DNA of 64,000 bases from an uncultured Eubacteriales bacterium (GTDB taxonomy: Bacteria; Bacillota; Clostridia; TANB77; CAG-508). Location of the stretch: assembly GCA_949840345.1 (NCBI GenBank), contig CATKWX010000004.1, forward strand, positions 42,354-106,353. The letters are read 5' to 3'. Below, piece by piece: positions 9,399-19,400 of this stretch. Both the position numbers and the translations under genes were made by a program. Numbering within the stretch: the stretch's first letter is position 1; each line of letters opens with the position of its first letter. Below the pieces are notes generated by a model. The model saw nothing but the letters and a program-made list of their open reading frames with translations, was not told the DNA's origin and did not search any database.

Positions 9399-9427
9399 TT
9401 GTAATAATAATTCATTTATGTTATAAT
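9399..9427 (+). promoter_or_regulatory. Sigma-A type promoter for the Thr-rich surface protein
   Basis: TTGTAA (9399-9404), a 17-base spacer and a perfect TATAAT (9422-9427), about 50 bases before the start codon. It faces away from murA. Confidence 0.7.
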
Positions 9428-9476
9428 TAAAGTATAATTGGGATTTCCCAAAAATTTAATAAAGGTGGTTGTTTTT

Positions 9477-10241
9477 ATGAAAAAACTATTCGCAAGTTTT
9501 AAGGACTTAATAAAAGAGCACAAGGTGATAGCAGTTATTTTTGTAGTAGTTTGCATTGCAGGGATTGGCACTCAAATGTTTAGAACATTTAGCGCACGTC
9601 GGCAAAGAAACACTGAAGTTACAACACCAAGCGTAACAACAAGCGAAGCATCAACAGAAGCAACAACAAGCGTACCCTCTGAAGAAGACATTTCTGCTAT
9701 GGTATCTGAGATGGTTGAATCGCAGTTGGCTGAACGGCTGGCTGAAATGGATTCAACTCCCGCAGTTACACAAACAGCAGAAACTACTGTACCAACTACA
9801 GTAACTGCACATTCTGTAAAGGTTGTACCTCAAGATGTAACAACAACCGTTACAACAGCTGAACCCATAGATGATGATCTATCTGAAATTACTTTCTTGC
9901 AAGGAGACTCTGCATACACTGTTCCATGCATGTATAGTGTAGATGATGCAGTATCTAATTCTACTTTCTGTGAAAGCAATGGTAGAGACATCTATGTTCA
10001 GCTTCCGGATTATGTTACATCTGTAAGTATCTCCATTTCTTTTAGAGACGTTGACAATAATTGGTCAGTGTTCTCTGATTTTGAGGAGTTAGTCCTCTCA
10101 CAAAATGGAACAGAAGCACAGTATTCTATTCCAGATAATCCATTAAGAAATGACGGATACTATATAGAACAGTCAAGATTCTCCGGAGTTTTCCGTTTAG
10201 ACACAACCGATGGATGCGAGTATTTCGCAATTTCCTATTAA
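9477..10241 (+). CDS. Membrane-anchored threonine-rich extracellular protein, unknown function
   Basis: I do not recognise this family. The ATG at 9477 follows AAAGGTGG. A basic start (MKKLFASFKDLIKEHK) and a membrane segment (IAVIFVVVCIAGIGTQMF) place the rest outside. Residues about 40-145 are a Thr/Ser/Ala/Glu-rich stalk with repeated TTSE, TTTV patterns; the C-terminal 110 residues look like a compact beta domain (VPCMYSVDDAVSNSTF ... VSISISFRDVDNNWSV). It is the only plus-strand gene in a minus-strand block, has its own promoter and terminator, and uses codons unlike its neighbours: AGC, GCT, and two in-frame CGG codons (9600, 9735), a triplet the housekeeping genes avoid. Recent transfer is likely. 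Confidence 0.7.
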   Translation: MKKLFASFKDLIKEHKVIAVIFVVVCIAGIGTQMFRTFSARRQRNTEVTTPSVTTSEASTEATTSVPSEEDISAMVSEMVESQLAERLAEMDSTPAVTQTAETTVPTTVTAHSVKVVPQDVTTTVTTAEPIDDDLSEITFLQGDSAYTVPCMYSVDDAVSNSTFCESNGRDIYVQLPDYVTSVSISISFRDVDNNWSVFSDFEELVLSQNGTEAQYSIPDNPLRNDGYYIEQSRFSGVFRLDTTDGCEYFAISY

Positions 10242-10249
10242 CCTTATAA

Positions 10250-10277
10250 GGAGCGCTATTCATTAGCGCTCCTTTCA
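10250..10277 (+). terminator. Terminator of the Thr-rich gene
   Basis: GGAGCGCT-ATTCATT-AGCGCTCC followed by TTTCATTTT, 8 bases after the stop codon and just before the restored end of gdpP on the other strand. Confidence 0.9.
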
Positions 10278-10279
10278 TT

Positions 10280-12287
10280 TTATCCGTTTATTTCACTGAA
10301 ATATTCGTTTATTCTTATTATTAATTCATTCTTTGCATCTTCCATTGTCATTCCTTCTAGCTGTGCTCCTGCAAGGGTTATATGTCCTCCTCCTCCGAAG
10401 TTTTTCTAGTATTACCTGAACATTTATATCTCCTATTGAACGACCACTTATGCATATTTTGTCACCAGTGTTTCCAATTACAAAAGATGCTGTTATATCG
10501 CTTATTGTTAGTAATTCATCTGCTGCCTTTGCACAAATTAAACTTGCGTTTTTATCCTCTGTTTCATTTATTGATATTCCTATTGTTTCATTTATTATCT
10601 CTGCATTTTTTACTATTTCTGCTATTACCTTGTAATTTTCTAAACTGCTTTGGAACCATTTTTTTACCTTTATTATATCTACACCAAATTTCCTTAAATA
10701 TGCTGCAGCTTCAAAGGTTCTAACACCTGTTTTAAATGTAAAATTTTTAGTATCCATCATTATTCCTGCATATAAACTTTCTGTTTCTAGCTTTTCTAAT
10801 GTTACTGGTGTTTCTGTATATTGTAAAACTTCAGTTACCAATTCAGATGCAGATGATGCATATACTTCGTGGAATGTTAATATTGAGTTTTCTATGAAAT
10901 CTGTTGACCTTCTATGGTGGTCTATTACAACTATTTTTTCTGTTTCGTTTAATAATTCTGGTATTTCTACATATGAAATTTTATGTGTATCTACTATTAC
11001 TAATAATGTTTCTGGTGATATTTTTGATAACGCTTGATTTTTATCTATTATTACGTCTTTATATTCTTCTTCTTTTTCTATAGTTTCTGTAAAACTTTCT
11101 AAATTTGCATTGCTTGAATTATTTACAATATATACTTCTTTGTCTAAAGATTTTGCAAGTCTATATATTCCTAAAGACGCTCCTACGCAGTCCATATCTG
11201 GGTTCATATGACCCATTACCATTACATTTTTTGAATCTTTCATTAGTTTTTCTAAAGCATTAGCAATTGTTCTAGCTTTTACTTTTGTTCTTTTTTCTAC
11301 CTCTTGAGTTCTGCCACCATAGAAAATGTATTTTCCGTTTTTCCTTACAACAGCTTGGTCTCCGCCTCTACCTAATACAACATCAACAGCTTCCACTGCA
11401 GATTTGTATTTTTCGTAATTTGTATCTCCATCTACAGATATTGCTATACTCACTGTAAGAGGCATATCTATATCAACCTTTATTTCTTTTATTGTATCTA
11501 GTATATTAAATTTTGTATTTTCTATTTCGTCTAAGAATTTTTGCTCAAACATATATACAAATGTATCTCTTTCAGTTTTTACCATTATTCCACCAGTAGT
11601 TGCAGCCCACTCATATATTGTTTTTTCAATTGCTGCAGTCAATCCCGGTTTTTCTTCTGCTGATATTCTTTGCATTATTTCTTCATAGTTATCTATCATA
11701 AGAATACCTATGCAACTTTTTGAATTGTTATAAGTAGTTTCTAAATCAATACTCTTTGTAATATCTAAAAAATATAGAGTCATCATATATTCGGTTTTTT
11801 GTTTTTTGTTTGTTTTACTCTTAATGTATTCACCTATTATATGATATGTTTTTTCTCCTATTTTCATTTGTTTATCTATAGGTTCATTTTCTTGATTTTC
11901 TATAGATATTTTTACTTCTCTTGATATTTCATCTAAATAATTGTTTATATCTAAATCTTCAAATTCTTTATTAAAATTCGAACTTTTCCATATTATATTT
12001 CCATCTGTTTCTAGTATAACTAATGGAAATGGAGAATTTATTAATGTGTTCTTTGCAGCAGTATCTACATTTATAGTTAAATCGTGTATGTGCTTTGATA
12101 ATTCTCCTATTCTTTTACTATTTATCCATAAGGTATACCCTAATAAAAGTGCATAAGTTATTACTGAAGGTAATATTAAAGCCTCCTCATATATGCACAA
12201 TACAATTAGTAGAACAGCAATTATCACTAGATATATCTTAGTTTTAGACTCTAGCTTTTCTACAATTCTTTTGTTATTATTCGACAT
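10280..12287 (-). CDS. gdpP: Cyclic-di-AMP phosphodiesterase GdpP, read through a +1 shift at CGG
   Basis: Hydrolyses c-di-AMP to pApA at the membrane. Two membrane segments (about 17-52), a PAS-like region, a degenerate GGDEF domain (about 180-310), then DHH (GHMNPDMDCVGAS, VDTHK, VIDHHRRS) and DHHA1 domains. In the starting frame the protein derails at EKLRRRRTYNP and ends at 10326. The codons are CTT CGG AGG; skipping the C (complement of base 10397) gives CTT GGA GGA GGA GGA CAT, that is the essential GGGGH substrate motif, and the frame then runs in family-like sequence (ITLAGAQLEGMTMEDAKNEL) to a TAA at 10280, 668 residues in all. Start ATG 12287. A non-shifted product would lack the active DHHA1 motif. 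Confidence 0.93.
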
Positions 12288-12322
12288 AAAAAAATTTCTC
12301 CTTTTTTATCATAAGTATATTA

Positions 12323-12351
12323 ATTTTACAATGCTTTGGAGCTTTTGTCAA
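12323..12351 (-). promoter_or_regulatory. Promoter of gdpP
   Basis: On the minus strand TTGACA (12346-12351), 17-base spacer, TAAAAT (12323-12328), about 35 bases before the start codon. Confidence 0.75.
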
Positions 12352-12467
12352 CCTACCGTCTCTTTATAAATAGAATTAAAACTTATATTCATAAAAATAG
12401 TAAAGTAGTGAAATATACATATATATTCTACGGCTTATTTAAATATCATATCCTAAATTACAAATTT

Positions 12468-13703
12468 TTATAATTTTGCATATACTCCTAGCATATTGAA
12501 GAAATAATCTTTTATATCCTTTTTTCTTACTTCTTCGTTACTTAAAATATCTACTGTATATATAGTTTTTTCACCTATCTTCACATCTATACTGCCTAAT
12601 TTTGTATTTTGTAACAATGGTGCCTCTGCATAATTTATATCTGAAATTTCTATTTTTATATTTTCTTTATCTGCTTTTTTTACTGGATATGTTTTATATT
12701 TTTGTTCTCCTAATTTCGTTTGTACTTCATTTTTTATACCTTTATTTATCTCAATTTTATAGTTTTCCCTCCATTTTGCATATTCGTTTTCTACTAAACT
12801 TGCAACATCAATTTGCTCATAGTTTTCATATGCATACTCTATTAACTTAATTGAATCTGATGTTCTTATTTTTCTTGTATCGGCCCCCAATACTACTGTT
12901 ATAATATTAAAATCATTACGTAAAGTAGAGCTTACTAAACATCTTAGGGCATTATTTGTAAAGCCTGTTTTTACACCATTTACTCCTTGCAAATATCCTA
13001 ATAATTCATTAGTATTACTTAAATCTTTAGCCGTTCCATTTATTGTTACTGTGTAATATTTTGTATTTACTACTTTTGCAAATGTAGGATTATTTAAAGC
13101 ATAATCTGTTAAAACTGCTAATTCATAAGCGGTTGTATGATGTCCATTTTCGTCTAATCCGTGTGGCGTAACAAAGCTTGTGTTAGTTAAACCAAGTTCT
13201 CCTGCTTTTTTATTCATCATTTCTGCAAATCCTTCCACACTGCCACCAACAGTTTCTGCAATTTGAACTGCTGCATCATTTCCAGAGTATAGCATTAGTC
13301 CATATAATAAATCATTTAAGGTTATTTTGTCCCCAGTTTTTAAGCCTAATCTAGAGCCCCCAGTATTAGCTGCCTTTTTAGATACCTCTACTGTTTGAGA
13401 TAAATCTGCATTTTCTATTAAAATAGTTGCTGTCATTATTTTGGTTGTACTTGCCATTGCTCTAACATCATTTTCGTTTTTACCATATAGTACTGTTTTT
13501 GACGTTCTATCATATATAACTACTGCTCTTGAATGTGTTATAGGCTCAACACTTGGATTTGTAGAAGCCTGCGTTATTTCTTCTCTTACTTCATTAAAAT
13601 ATCTTAGTTCTTCCCTTGCTTCTTTTTCATCAAAAGCATATGTATTAAAAGCGCTGCTAATTAAAATTACAAATAATAGACTTAAATATTTTATTTTCTT
13701 CAT
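12468..13703 (-). CDS. dacF: D-alanyl-D-alanine carboxypeptidase (DacF type)
   Basis: Penicillin-binding protein 5/6 family enzyme that trims the terminal D-Ala from peptidoglycan stem peptides. It has a signal peptide (MKKIKYLSLLFVILISSAFN), the active-site ASTTKIMTATI (Ser nucleophile, SxxK), YSGNDAAVQIAE (SxN) and GVKTGFT (KTG), then the C-terminal PBP5 domain. About 411 residues. The ATG at 13703 follows AAAGGTG with a 9-base gap; that ribosome site is inside the hairpin at 13708-13745. dacF-type enzymes in spore formers are often sporulation-linked, but the sequence here does not decide that. Confidence 0.93.
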   Translation of the reverse strand: MKKIKYLSLLFVILISSAFNTYAFDEKEAREELRYFNEVREEITQASTNPSVEPITHSRAVVIYDRTSKTVLYGKNENDVRAMASTTKIMTATILIENADLSQTVEVSKKAANTGGSRLGLKTGDKITLNDLLYGLMLYSGNDAAVQIAETVGGSVEGFAEMMNKKAGELGLTNTSFVTPHGLDENGHHTTAYELAVLTDYALNNPTFAKVVNTKYYTVTINGTAKDLSNTNELLGYLQGVNGVKTGFTNNALRCLVSSTLRNDFNIITVVLGADTRKIRTSDSIKLIEYAYENYEQIDVASLVENEYAKWRENYKIEINKGIKNEVQTKLGEQKYKTYPVKKADKENIKIEISDINYAEAPLLQNTKLGSIDVKIGEKTIYTVDILSNEEVRKKDIKDYFFNMLGVYAKL

Positions 13704-13707
13704 ACTA

Positions 13708-13745
13708 AAAATCACCTTTTTAATTATATTAAAAAAGGTGATTTT
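13708..13745 (-). terminator. thrS terminator hairpin that also contains the dacF ribosome binding site
   Basis: Arms AAAATCACCTTTTT and AAAAAGGTGATTTT pair around a short AT loop. On the minus strand it follows the thrS stop by 5 bases and ends in TTTTTAG, so it can act as a terminator. The AAGGTG of dacF lies in the 3-prime arm, so folding would also hide the dacF start site. Confidence 0.75.
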
Positions 13746-13750
13746 AATTA

Positions 13751-15667
13751 CTATATTGTATATTCTTTTATTTCTTTTTGTATTTTCTCTATAAATGCCT
13801 CTTGACTCATTTGTCCAATATCTCCGTCTTTCCTTGAACGCACTCCTACTGCATTTGCCTCTACTTCTTTATCTCCTATTATTAACATATATGGTATTTT
13901 CTGTAACTGCGCTTCACGAATTTTGTATCCTATTTTTTCGTTTCTATCGTCTAGTTCTACACGGATTCCTTGATTTTCTAGTATTTCTTTTAGTTTATTT
14001 GCATACTCTGTATGTGCCTCAGATATTGTTAATATTTTTGCTTGAACAGGGGCTAACCACACTGGAAATGCTCCTGCAAAGTGTTCTGTTATTATTCCAA
14101 TAAATCTTTCGAATGAACCAAATAGTGCTCTATGAACCATTATAGGTGTCTTCCTTTCTCCATTATTATCTATGTATGAAAGATTGAATCTTTGTGGTAA
14201 TTGGAAGTCTAGTTGAACTGTTCCCATTTGCCATTCTCTTCCTAAACAATCTTTCATTTTTATATCTATCTTTGGACCGTAGAAGGCTCCATCTCCTTCA
14301 TTTATTCTATATTCGTCTTTTCCGCAAATTTCATCTAAAACTTTTCTTAAATCTGCTTCTGCTTTATCCCAAGTTTCAATTTCTCCCATAAAATCGTCTG
14401 GTCTTGTAGATAATGTTAATTTGTATTCTAGTCCAAATATTCCATAAAATTTACTTGCAATTTCAATTATGTCTTTTATTTCACTACCAATTTGTTCTTC
14501 TGTAATGTAGTTGTGTGAGTCATCTTGCCTAAACATTCTTACTCTAAACAATCCATTTAATTGACCAGATTTTTCATTTCTATGTATAACATCTACATCA
14601 TTAAAACGAAGTGGCAAGTCCTTGTAACTTCTTAATTTAGATTGATATATCTTTATTGAATTTGGACAATTCATTGGTTTTAGTGCTTGTTCATTTCCAT
14701 CTACATCTGTTAAAACAAACATATCCTCTTTGTAGTGGTCCCAGTGTCCTGATGTTTTCCATAGTACACTGCTATTTAATTGTGGCCCAGAAAATTCTTG
14801 ATATCCTCTTTTTTTATGCTCTTTTCTCCAAAACTCTATTAATGTATTTAACATTGTAAATCCCTTTGGTAGCCAGTATGCCATACCTGGTGCTGTTTCA
14901 TCAAAGAAGAATAAATCTAATTCTTTTCCTAATTTTCTATGATCTCTTTTCTTTGCTTCTTCTATTAGAGTAATATATTCTTCTAATTCACTTGCTTTTG
15001 GGAAAGATATTCCATATATTCTTTGTAGCATTTTGTTGTTTTCGTTACCTCTCCAGTAAGCTCCAGAAGATGTTAATAGTTTTATAGCTTTTACTTTTCC
15101 TGTGCTCATTAAATGTGGTCCTGCACAAAGGTCTGTGAAGTCTCCTTGTTTATAAAAAGATATTTCCTCTCCCTCTGGTAAATCCTCTATTAACTCTACC
15201 TTATAATCTTCTTGTTTTTCTTTCATAAATTTAATAGCTTCATCTCTTGGAAGTGTAAATCTTTCTATAGCCAAATCCTCTTTTATTATTTTTTTCATTT
15301 CTGCTTCTAAATTAGATAAATCTTCTTCAGAAAATGGCTTATCTGTATCAAAGTCATAGTAAAATCCATTATCTATTGATGGACCTATTGCAAGTTTAAT
15401 TTGAGGATATAATCTTTTTACTGCTTGTGCTAATATGTGTGAGGTTGTATGCCAATATGCCTTTTTTCCATCTAATACATCAAATGTTAATATTTCTAGT
15501 TTGCAATCTTTAGTTAAAGCATATCTTAAATCCTTTACCTCTCCATCAACTAATCCTGCTGTAGCAACTCTTGCCAAGCCTTCGCTTATTTTTTTTGCTA
15601 CATCTAAAATGCTTGAATTTTGCTCTGCTTCTAAAATAGAGCCATCTTTTAATGTGATTTTAATCAT
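13751..15667 (-). CDS. thrS: Threonyl-tRNA synthetase
   Basis: Charges tRNA-Thr in the cytosol. The 638 residues carry the TGS domain (MIKITLKDGSILEAE), the editing domain with HTTSHILAQAVKRLYP and YWRG, class II motif 2 (FRVRMFRQDDSHNYIT), CGKDEYRINEGDGAFYGPKID, the motif 3 region HRALFGSFERFIGIITEH and the anticodon-binding domain. The frame is open upstream to 15784, but the ATG at 15667 has GGAGG seven bases before it and gives the family N-terminus. A T-box leader (15722-15965) precedes it, and an interspersed hairpin sits between leader and start codon. Confidence 0.97.
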   Translation of the reverse strand: MIKITLKDGSILEAEQNSSILDVAKKISEGLARVATAGLVDGEVKDLRYALTKDCKLEILTFDVLDGKKAYWHTTSHILAQAVKRLYPQIKLAIGPSIDNGFYYDFDTDKPFSEEDLSNLEAEMKKIIKEDLAIERFTLPRDEAIKFMKEKQEDYKVELIEDLPEGEEISFYKQGDFTDLCAGPHLMSTGKVKAIKLLTSSGAYWRGNENNKMLQRIYGISFPKASELEEYITLIEEAKKRDHRKLGKELDLFFFDETAPGMAYWLPKGFTMLNTLIEFWRKEHKKRGYQEFSGPQLNSSVLWKTSGHWDHYKEDMFVLTDVDGNEQALKPMNCPNSIKIYQSKLRSYKDLPLRFNDVDVIHRNEKSGQLNGLFRVRMFRQDDSHNYITEEQIGSEIKDIIEIASKFYGIFGLEYKLTLSTRPDDFMGEIETWDKAEADLRKVLDEICGKDEYRINEGDGAFYGPKIDIKMKDCLGREWQMGTVQLDFQLPQRFNLSYIDNNGERKTPIMVHRALFGSFERFIGIITEHFAGAFPVWLAPVQAKILTISEAHTEYANKLKEILENQGIRVELDDRNEKIGYKIREAQLQKIPYMLIIGDKEVEANAVGVRSRKDGDIGQMSQEAFIEKIQKEIKEYTI

Positions 15668-15685
15668 ATCAAATCCTCCTTCTTT

Positions 15686-15714
15686 GCGGGCGGACACGAG
15701 GCCCGCCCCTACAG
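15686..15714. repeat. Interspersed hairpin between T-box and thrS
   Basis: GGGCGGACACGAGGCCCGCC with CCCTAC tail: a GGGCGG/CCGCCC type hairpin of the genome-wide family, inserted between the T-box terminator and the thrS ribosome site. Confidence 0.8.
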
Positions 15715-15721
15715 TATTTAA

Positions 15722-15965
15722 AACAAAAATACCCCTATAGACAAAGTATTTTTGCCTATAGGGGTACATATAGCACGGTTCCACCCTAACTTTTACTTAA
15801 TTTAGCGATTATAACGTAAATCAACGGTAGCTTTCACTACAGACTCCAGAGTAGTTTTCAAAGTAGACTTGCTTAAGATTAGCTTTCAGCCTATGACTAA
15901 TCCTCTCTAATAAAGTTTTTACTTTTACTTTTCTCTATCAACGTCGTAAATATTATATCACGATT
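15722..15965 (-). promoter_or_regulatory. T-box riboswitch of thrS
   Basis: Leader RNA that senses uncharged tRNA-Thr. On the minus strand it has the diagnostic T-box GGGTGGAACCGTG (complement of 15774-15787), a terminator with arms TACCCCTATAG and CTATAGGGGTA (15730-15766) ending in a T-run, and a long stem I region. GAAAGCTACCGTTGA in the stem I 3-prime side puts an ACC codon (complement of about 15826-15828) where the threonine specifier would be expected; I did not fold the RNA, so the specifier call is tentative. Uncharged tRNA should disfavour the terminator and allow thrS expression. Confidence 0.92.
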
Positions 15966-16018
15966 ATTTTTGGTATGCAATATTATTTACTAAATTGATA
16001 TATTTAGTCCGAATAAAA

Positions 16019-16260
16019 TTATACTTCTTCAATTTCTGCATAAACTGTGTTTATTAGTTTCTCCATAATATCCTTAGGTAGTTTTTCTACTAGTTGGTAT
16101 TTTCTATTATTTAAATCCAAAGATTTAATGTGTTCACACAAAATAACCCCAGTAGTTTTTGTTCTTTCATCTAGTGGAATATATAAAGGAAAATAATTAT
16201 TTGTGTCTGTTATAGGACAAACTATTATTAAATTAGTTTTCTTATTAAAAACATTTAAAA
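16019..16260 (-). pseudogene. 5-prime truncated MazF-family endoribonuclease remnant
   Basis: Reading the minus strand in one frame up to a TAA at 16019 gives FNKKTNLIIVCPITD, then NNYFPLYIPLDERTKTTGVI, then CEHIKSLDLNNRKYQLVEKL. This matches the middle and C-terminal part of MazF/PemK mRNA interferases (VCPIT, TSG-like TTGV, EQI-like EHIKSLD). The N-terminal third, including the usual GDIV and RPALV strands, is missing: upstream of about 16257 the frame breaks into AT-rich sequence with stops and no start signal. No MazE-like partner is visible. It is most likely a decayed toxin. Confidence 0.75.
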
Positions 16261-16380
16261 ATTTATATTAATACTTTATCACTGAATTAGCCATTTTGTA
16301 AGCTTTTTTCGTCGACAAATTATTCCGTTTTTTGCAATGGGTTTGCACATGTTTTACGTCCCCAATGTGCAGATTTCTAT
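16261..16380. other. Gene-free stretch upstream of the mazF remnant
   Basis: AT-rich sequence with no open frame or clear regulatory motif. It may hold further decayed toxin-locus sequence, but I cannot support that. Confidence 0.4.
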
Positions 16381-16381
16381 C

Positions 16382-16424
16382 AAAAAAACAAAGACTTTAA
16401 ATTAATAAAATCTTTGCTTTTGTT
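16382..16424 (-). terminator. Terminator of the BspA-like gene
   Basis: On the minus strand CAAAGATTTT ... AAAGTCTTTG followed by TTTTTTT, directly after the stop codon of the LRR gene. Confidence 0.85.
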
Positions 16425-16426
16425 TT

Positions 16427-19400
16427 TTATTTTCTTGTTGTAGTACTTGTTCCACAACCAGTAAACATATCTGTTCTAGTGCTTGCAAGTCTCCAATATG
16501 TTCCTACGTATATTGTTTTTAAGTTTGTGCAGTTATAAAACATATAATTCATATAAGTAACTTTACTTGTATTAAAACTGCTTAAATTCAAACTTGTTAG
16601 AATATTACAATTGTTAAACATATAACTCATATTTGTTACATTACTTGTATCTAAATTTCCTAGATTTAAATCAGTTAAATTAGTACAATATGAAAACATA
16701 TTATTCATATCTGTTACATTTTTTGTGCTAGAACTTCCTTTATTAAAGTTACTTATATCTATTTTAGTTAAACTACTACATTTAGAAAATAATCTACCTA
16801 TATCTGTTACATTGCTTACATTAAAATTGCTTACATCTATTTCTGTTAGGCTCTTGCACTCTAGGAACATACCATCCATGCCAGTTACTTTATTTGTATC
16901 AAAACCACTTACATCAATTTCAGTTAAATTCCAACAATAAGCAAACATAAGATACATATTTGTTACATTACTTGTATTAAAGCTACTTATATTTATCTTC
17001 TTTAAATTCCAACAAGAATTAAACATACTTTGCATATTTGTTACGTTACTTGTATCGAAACTGCTTAAATCTAATTCTGTTAAGCTATCACAAAAATAAA
17101 ACATAAAACTCATATTGGTTACTTTGCTTGTATCCAAATTTTCTATATTTTTTATTGTGGTCAAATTTCTACACTCAGCAAACCAACTTGATGTTGATAT
17201 TGGTGATATTTTATTTACAAATTCTACTGTTGTTACACTATTTCTTTCATTATACCAAGGGTATTCTGTCCAATTATTAGTACCTTCCCTTTCTGATACA
17301 TCTTCATATTGTACATCTATTGTTTTTTCTGGGAATGGATTTTTTGTCTCTGCAAATGCCAATGTTCCATCTGTATATAGTGTTACATATATATCTGGCA
17401 CTACATCTGTATATATTGTTATTGGTCCTGTTGGCATATAACTTGCTCCTGCATCTGCTACTTTTGTCGTAAAGTCAGAATCACTATACCAACCTGTGCA
17501 AGTTTTTCTTGGTACTGGTAAAGGTACTGATTTGTTCCACTTTTCTCCAAAGGTTATTTGGGTTAAGTTAGAGCAATTACTGAATAGGTAAGCTGTACTA
17601 GTTACTTTGTTTGTATCAAAGCTACTTAAATCTAATGAAGTTAGATTAGTACATCCATCAAACATACCACTTATATTAGTTACACTATTTGTATTGAAAC
17701 TACTTAAATCTATTGATTTTAAATTAGTACAATGTGAAAACATACTAGCCATATCTGTTACACTGCTTGTGTTAAAATTACTTAAATTTAGCTGTGTTAA
17801 ATTTGTACAACTAGTAAACATATCAGTCATATCTACTACATTGCTTGTATCAAAATTACTTAAATCTAAACTTATTAAACTACTACATTGATCAAACATA
17901 TTAGTCATATCTGTTACTCTACTTGTATCAAAACTACTTAAATCTATTGATGTTAAAGTAGCACAATTTCTAATTAATCCTCTCATATCTGCTACTTTGC
18001 TTGTGTTAAAATTACTTAAATCTAATTGTGTTAAATTTTCACAATAATTAAACATAAAGTTCATACTAGTAACATTTTTTGTATCCAGATTTTCTATATT
18101 TTTTATTGTTGTTAAATTTGTGCAGCAATGGAACCAACAAGAAGTAGACACTGGATATATTTTATCTATAAATTGTACTGTTTTTACTGGACTATTACTT
18201 CTGTCATACCAAGGCTGATAGTTTGAATTAGCAATAGTATATTCCTTTCCTCCTATGTTTCCATAGTCTTGGCTTAATTCTTTAAATGGTATTTGGCTAT
18301 TGTTTGAGCAGAAAGCTAACGTTCCATCTGTATATAGTTTTACGAATATGTCTGGTGGAACATTTGCATATATTGTTATTGGTCCTGTTGGCGTATAGTT
18401 TGCTCCTGCATCTACTACTTTGTTTGTGAATCCTTCATCACTATACCAACCTGCACATGGTTTTGTTAATGTAGGTAAAGTTATTTCTTTATCCCACTTT
18501 TCCCCAAAAGTTATTTGAGATAAGCTAGAGCAGTTATAAAATATACCATTTATATTAGTTACTTTGCTTATGTCGAGATTACTCAAATCTAGTTTTGTTA
18601 AGCTACTACATTCATTAAATACATCCTGCATATTGGTTACATTACTTGTATCAAAATTGCTTACATCTAGTTCTGTTAGGTCATTACATCCTAAAAACAT
18701 ACCCCACAGACTATTTACATTACTTGTATCAAAATTGCTTACATCTAATTTGACTAATTTCTTACAATTACCAAACATAAATCCCATATTAGTTACATTA
18801 CTTGTATCAAAATTACTTACATCTAATTCTGTAATTCCTCTACAACCATCAAACATATCCCACATATTAGTTACGTTACTTGTATCAAAATTACTTACAT
18901 CTAATTCTGTTAAAACATCATTTACAACTGCAAACATAGAACTCATATTAGTTACACTACTTGTATTTAAATTTACAATACTGTTTATTTTGCTTAGATT
19001 TACACAGAATGAAAACCAATTTGCTGTTGATATTGGAGCTACTTCATCTACAAATTCTACTGTTTCTATATTTCTATTTTTACTATACCATGGTATTTCC
19101 TTATAATCTGTATATTCCCTTTCTGATATATCTCCATAATCCACACTTACGGTTTTTCCTGCAATTTTAGTACTGTTTGAACAAAATCCTAGTGTTCCGT
19201 CTGTATATAATGTTACATATACTTTGCTTGTTATCGCTAGTTCTAGCTCTTTTGTATTTCCTTTATTATCTATTATGGTTATTTTTGCTGTTCCATATTT
19301 TATATCTAATCCTTCACTCGTTGCTGTTGCTTTGTTTCCGTTTTTGGTTAGTTTTAATTCTTGTGTATTTTCGTATAGTATTTTTGCTATTCCATATTGG

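Noticed and set aside
15668..15784. N-terminal extension of ThrS up to 15784
   Set aside because: It would run through the T-box and an interspersed hairpin; the ATG at 15667 has the ribosome site and the family N-terminus.
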